This document shows, piece by piece, positions 14,991 to 17,451 of a DNA stretch of 17,451 nucleotides; position 1 is the first letter of the stretch, and each line of letters begins with the position of its first letter. The DNA is from an uncultured SAR116 cluster alpha proteobacterium (GTDB taxonomy: Bacteria > Pseudomonadota > Alphaproteobacteria > Puniceispirillales > Puniceispirillaceae). The position numbers and the translations under genes were made by a program. The notes under the pieces are model-generated. The model was not told the DNA's origin. It was given only the letters and a program-made list of their open reading frames with translations, and made no database searches. The stretch is from contig CABYOG010000020.1 of the NCBI GenBank assembly GCA_902520575.1, positions 1 through 17,451 on the forward strand, read 5' to 3'.

Positions 14991-15381
14991 TCTGCTTACC
15001 CATTTCATCCCAAGCGTCACGGATATCTGCTAAACAGTGAATGGCATGGACAGTGCCGTCAGGCTTTCCAGCCTTCAAATCCTCCATCAGCTTCTGGCGG
15101 GCAAATTCATAAAGTTGGAAAAGGTTTTCAGCAATATCTCCGCCTTTTTCAAAATCTAGGCTAGTCTGCAAGGCATAAATAATCGTCAAAGCCCGGGCAA
15201 AATGCTTCGACTTCAATTCTAACCGTCCACCATTAGAAATATCTACATTTTCTGCAAAAATACCCATAGATTTGAGCAGAGCATTGAACATGGTCAATAC
15301 AATCAAGTGCGGATCGTCAGTCTCTTGGAGGGCTTGATTTTCAGCATTTTGATAGGCTTGTGTTATTTTTCCGTAATTCAT
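14974..15381 (-). CDS. fliS: Flagellin export chaperone FliS
   Basis: FliS binds the C-terminus of flagellin, prevents premature polymerisation and hands it to the export gate. The 135-aa product is the family length and is all-helical. Typical features are an early AYQNAENQALQETDDPHLIV segment and MFNALLKSM in the first half, then ALTIIYALQTSLDFEKGGDIA and NLFQLYEFARQKL near the middle. The ATG at 15381 (MNYGKITQAYQ) is preceded by AAGGCAGG and gives the expected N-terminus; the frame is open to 15468 but the added residues do not look like FliS. Its stop overlaps the fliT-like gene. A sigma-54-like site lies about 155 bases upstream on the same strand. Confidence 0.93.
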   Translation of the reverse strand: MNYGKITQAYQNAENQALQETDDPHLIVLTMFNALLKSMGIFAENVDISNGGRLELKSKHFARALTIIYALQTSLDFEKGGDIAENLFQLYEFARQKLMEDLKAGKPDGTVHAIHCLADIRDAWDEMGKQNAGHG

Positions 15382-15438
15382 GCCTGCCTTCATCTCAATT
15401 TCTTGCACAAATCTGCAAAGTTCATTACTGTGAGAGCT

Positions 15439-15813
15439 ATGTATGTACCCATGCTCCATGACGCGCAACCAACTAGATTAGCGGCGGCGACCGAGCGGAC
15501 ATCAAAGTCTGCGAATTCATATGCCTCATCAGACAGTGCAAGTCTCATGCCATCAGAACGGCAGACAGCTGGATATATTGAGCCCACAAAACCCGTTTCG
15601 CGTATCTTTTCTGAACATTCTGGGCTGCCTGTCAGTCAGATACGTTCGATCCGTCAGGCACCATCCACAATTGTTACTGAACAATACCTTCAGGCCAGAG
15701 CCGCATCAGGCCCTGTTTATATCCAAAATGTGAGTGCAACACGCACAGAAAGGATCTCAAATTTATATGCGGATGCTCCACGTTTCAAAAACCAGATAGA
15801 TATTCTAGCCTGA
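15439..15813 (+). CDS. Unrecognised 124-aa protein
   Basis: I do not recognise this protein. From the ATG at 15439 it runs 124 residues. The first half is Ser/Ala/Thr-rich and low-complexity (SANSYASSDSASLMPSE). The second half is more ordered (IVTEQYLQARAASGPVYIQN and ISNLYADAPRFKNQIDILA). There is no signal peptide, membrane helix or cysteine. The frame stays open upstream to 15307, but that would run antisense through fliS, so 15439 or the ATG at 15451 is more likely. The ribosome-binding site is weak (GAGAG). It is divergent from fliS by 57 bases and convergent with the ClC gene by 19. A sigma-54-like promoter for the minus strand lies within it (15537-15552), which weakens the case that it is a gene, though codon use looks ordinary. 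A flagellar role is only suggested by location. Confidence 0.5.
   Translation: MYVPMLHDAQPTRLAAATERTSKSANSYASSDSASLMPSERQTAGYIEPTKPVSRIFSEHSGLPVSQIRSIRQAPSTIVTEQYLQARAASGPVYIQNVSATRTERISNLYADAPRFKNQIDILA
15537..15552 (-). promoter_or_regulatory. Sigma-54 (-24/-12) promoter candidate for fliS-fliT
   Basis: On the minus strand the site reads TGGCATGAGACTTGCA with exact GG-N10-GC spacing and closely resembles the fliK site. The predicted start is near 15526, so the leader to the fliS ATG would be about 145 bases, longer than at the other three sites. It lies inside the plus-strand ORF 15439-15813. Confidence 0.6.
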
Positions 15814-15832
15814 CACTTAACAAGCCCTGCAC

Positions 15833-17451
15833 TCAACCATGTTCAACCTTTTGCACATCTGACTGAGCCTTAAGATAAGCAGAAAATATATCTGCTTCAG
15901 TAACGACACCAACAATAACATCATTTTTTTTGTCAACAACCGCCATAGATTCTCCAACAAAACCAGAAGCAATTTCCATCGCCTGTAACATTGATGAATT
16001 AGCTGGAATAGTTGTATCTGCTGAGGAGACGCTTAATCTTGCTTTTCTATCAGACTTCACTTCAAGAAGCTGGGGCAAAAACAGCTTTCCAACATAAGTT
16101 CCATCCTCTGCCACACAAAAAGCCTCAGTCTGCTGCTCTTTTTTCAATAATTCTATTGTCTTGGCAACAGTCTCGTCTGGAGAAACCTTAAGAAAATTTG
16201 TTTGGATAATATAAGTTATTGACTGTTCCATCAGAGCAAGATTTGTTCGGCCAACGGAGACGTCAATGTTGCGACGCTTTAGCTGCTCATCAAATAAAGA
16301 GTGGCTAAACGCAAGATGACTAAACAAATTTGCCACAGCTACGCTTAGCATAGCTGAAACTGCAAAATCATAAGATTCTGTTAATTCAAATACAAGCATA
16401 ACCATGGAAATGGGAGCACCAACAATCGTGCCTGAAACAGCGGCCATGCCAGCAATCATGAGTGTCACAGAAGACACTTCAAAACCGACAGTGGTTAAAA
16501 ATGTAGCAAGCAGGGTTCCGGATAATGCCCCAATTATCAAAGCAGGTGAGACAAATCCACCTACAAAACCAAAACAAATGGAAATTAAAATTGCCAAAAT
16601 TTTTGCAAAAAACAATAAAATTAGGGCCGTAACTTCATAGTGACCAGACAGAACACCCAGGAGAGATTTCATTCCAATGCCAACTGTCTCTGGAACAAAT
16701 ATACTAAGAGCCCCCAAACCAATAACAGCTATCAAACCCAAAACATGAATTGGTAAATTCAACCCATTCACCGCTGCTATTCCGTTTAGTGTGGACTTCA
16801 TCATAAATACGGCTATTAGGCTAAATACGAAGCCTCCAATCAATAAAGCGGGAACCTGCTTCATTAGGGGTTGTGGATAAAAATCCAGTGCCAAAATATT
16901 GTCACTTAGGTTCAACCATTCACCTACAGAGGCCGCGCAGATACTAGATATTGCAATAGGTGCAATCGCCCTAACTGAAAAATGCCTTAAAATTGCTTCA
17001 TGCGCAAAAATTACACCCGCAATGGGAGCTTGAAAACCCGCAGAAATAGCGGCAGCAACGCCGCATCCCAAAAAAATGTCATTTGATAAATGAATTGAAG
17101 ACAGATTGTACTTTTTAAATAAGCCTCCGATCAATGCACCCATATGCACGATGGGTCCATATTGTCCTAAAGAGGCGCCAGCACTTAATGACGTGAAAGC
17201 AGCCAGAACTGTACCAAATCCTTGACGAATGTCCATGTTTTTATCAGGTCTATGGGCACAGTAGATAGCATCTGCAGGTCCCTGCCACGATGTACATCCC
17301 ACAATTTTCTTGACTAGGAAAACAAGAATAAAGCCTGCTGTGAGCCAGGCGAATGGCACAATGTACTCGGAATAAACAAAGAAATTCAATCTTATAAGTA
17401 AGGTTAATCTGAGTGCCTCAAAGTATTTAATGCCGTTTACGAACACATTCG
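15833..17451 (-). CDS. ClC-family chloride channel/transporter with CBS pair (N-terminus beyond window)
   Basis: A multi-pass ClC-family anion channel or transporter with a C-terminal pair of CBS domains. The reading frame is open to the right edge; the GTG at 17446 would leave out helix A, and the gating motif sits about 55 residues closer to the N-terminus than in E. coli ClcA, so I treat the gene as partial. Numbering from that GTG, the membrane part spans about 28-380, with GQYGP at 94-98, FAHEA at about 147-151 and GGFVSPALIIGA further on. The CBS pair spans about 405-530 (VSPDETVAKTIELL; VVDKKNDVIVGVVTEADIF). ClcA-type antiporters use GREGP, an EE pair and a tyrosine; here these read GQYGP, EA and probably Phe, so proton coupling is doubtful. 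The gene is unrelated to the flagellar genes and marks the end of the cluster. Confidence 0.88.
   Translation of the reverse strand, partial: NVFVNGIKYFEALRLTLLIRLNFFVYSEYIVPFAWLTAGFILVFLVKKIVGCTSWQGPADAIYCAHRPDKNMDIRQGFGTVLAAFTSLSAGASLGQYGPIVHMGALIGGLFKKYNLSSIHLSNDIFLGCGVAAAISAGFQAPIAGVIFAHEAILRHFSVRAIAPIAISSICAASVGEWLNLSDNILALDFYPQPLMKQVPALLIGGFVFSLIAVFMMKSTLNGIAAVNGLNLPIHVLGLIAVIGLGALSIFVPETVGIGMKSLLGVLSGHYEVTALILLFFAKILAILISICFGFVGGFVSPALIIGALSGTLLATFLTTVGFEVSSVTLMIAGMAAVSGTIVGAPISMVMLVFELTESYDFAVSAMLSVAVANLFSHLAFSHSLFDEQLKRRNIDVSVGRTNLALMEQSITYIIQTNFLKVSPDETVAKTIELLKKEQQTEAFCVAEDGTYVGKLFLPQLLEVKSDRKARLSVSSADTTIPANSSMLQAMEIASGFVGESMAVVDKKNDVIVGVVTEADIFSAYLKAQSDVQKVEHG

Overview
The window carries most of a flagellar export-apparatus and basal-body locus plus its own regulators. 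The sequence is moderately AT-rich (roughly mid-40s % GC by eye). Gene content and order (a regulator, then fliE-F-G-H-I-J, fliK-L-M-N, fliO-P-Q-R) and the paired sigma-54 activators resemble the Fla1 locus of Rhodobacter sphaeroides as I remember it. I infer a proteobacterium, most likely a marine-type alphaproteobacterium; the exact clade cannot be fixed from the sequence.

Layout: positions 1-13349 hold fifteen genes on the minus strand. Reading in the direction of transcription (right to left) they are a FleT-like regulator, fliE, fliF, fliG, fliH, fliI, fliJ, fliK, fliL, fliM, fliN, fliO, fliP, fliQ and the start of fliR, which is cut by the left edge. A FleQ-like activator (13581-14663, plus strand) is divergent from the FleT-like gene across a 231-bp AT-rich region. 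To its right lie fliS and a fliT-like gene (minus), an unrecognised 124-aa ORF (plus, 15439-15813), and a ClC-family chloride channel/transporter gene (minus) cut by the right edge.

Regulation is the most readable part of the window. Four minus-strand sites fit the sigma-54 -24/-12 consensus with exact GG-N10-GC spacing. They lie before the FleT-like gene (13385-13400), fliK (5564-5579), fliO (1914-1929) and, further away, fliS (15537-15552, inside the plus-strand ORF). They divide the cluster into fleT-fliEFGHIJ, fliKLMN, fliOPQR... and fliS-fliT units. The two AAA+ activators are complementary in build. The FleQ-like protein has the AAA+ core and a C-terminal Fis-type helix-turn-helix but no N-terminal regulatory domain. 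The FleT-like protein has an N-terminal domain and a complete AAA+ core but ends without any DNA-binding domain. This matches the FleQ/FleT hetero-oligomer logic described in R. sphaeroides: FleQ, probably from a sigma-70-type promoter, would switch on fleT, and both together would switch on the remaining operons.

Other unusual points are a FliH of 473 aa, about twice the usual length, with an acidic tail built from 37-residue tandem repeats; a ClC protein in which the gating glutamate motif reads GQYGP; and the unrecognised ORF that overlaps the putative fliS promoter on the opposite strand.
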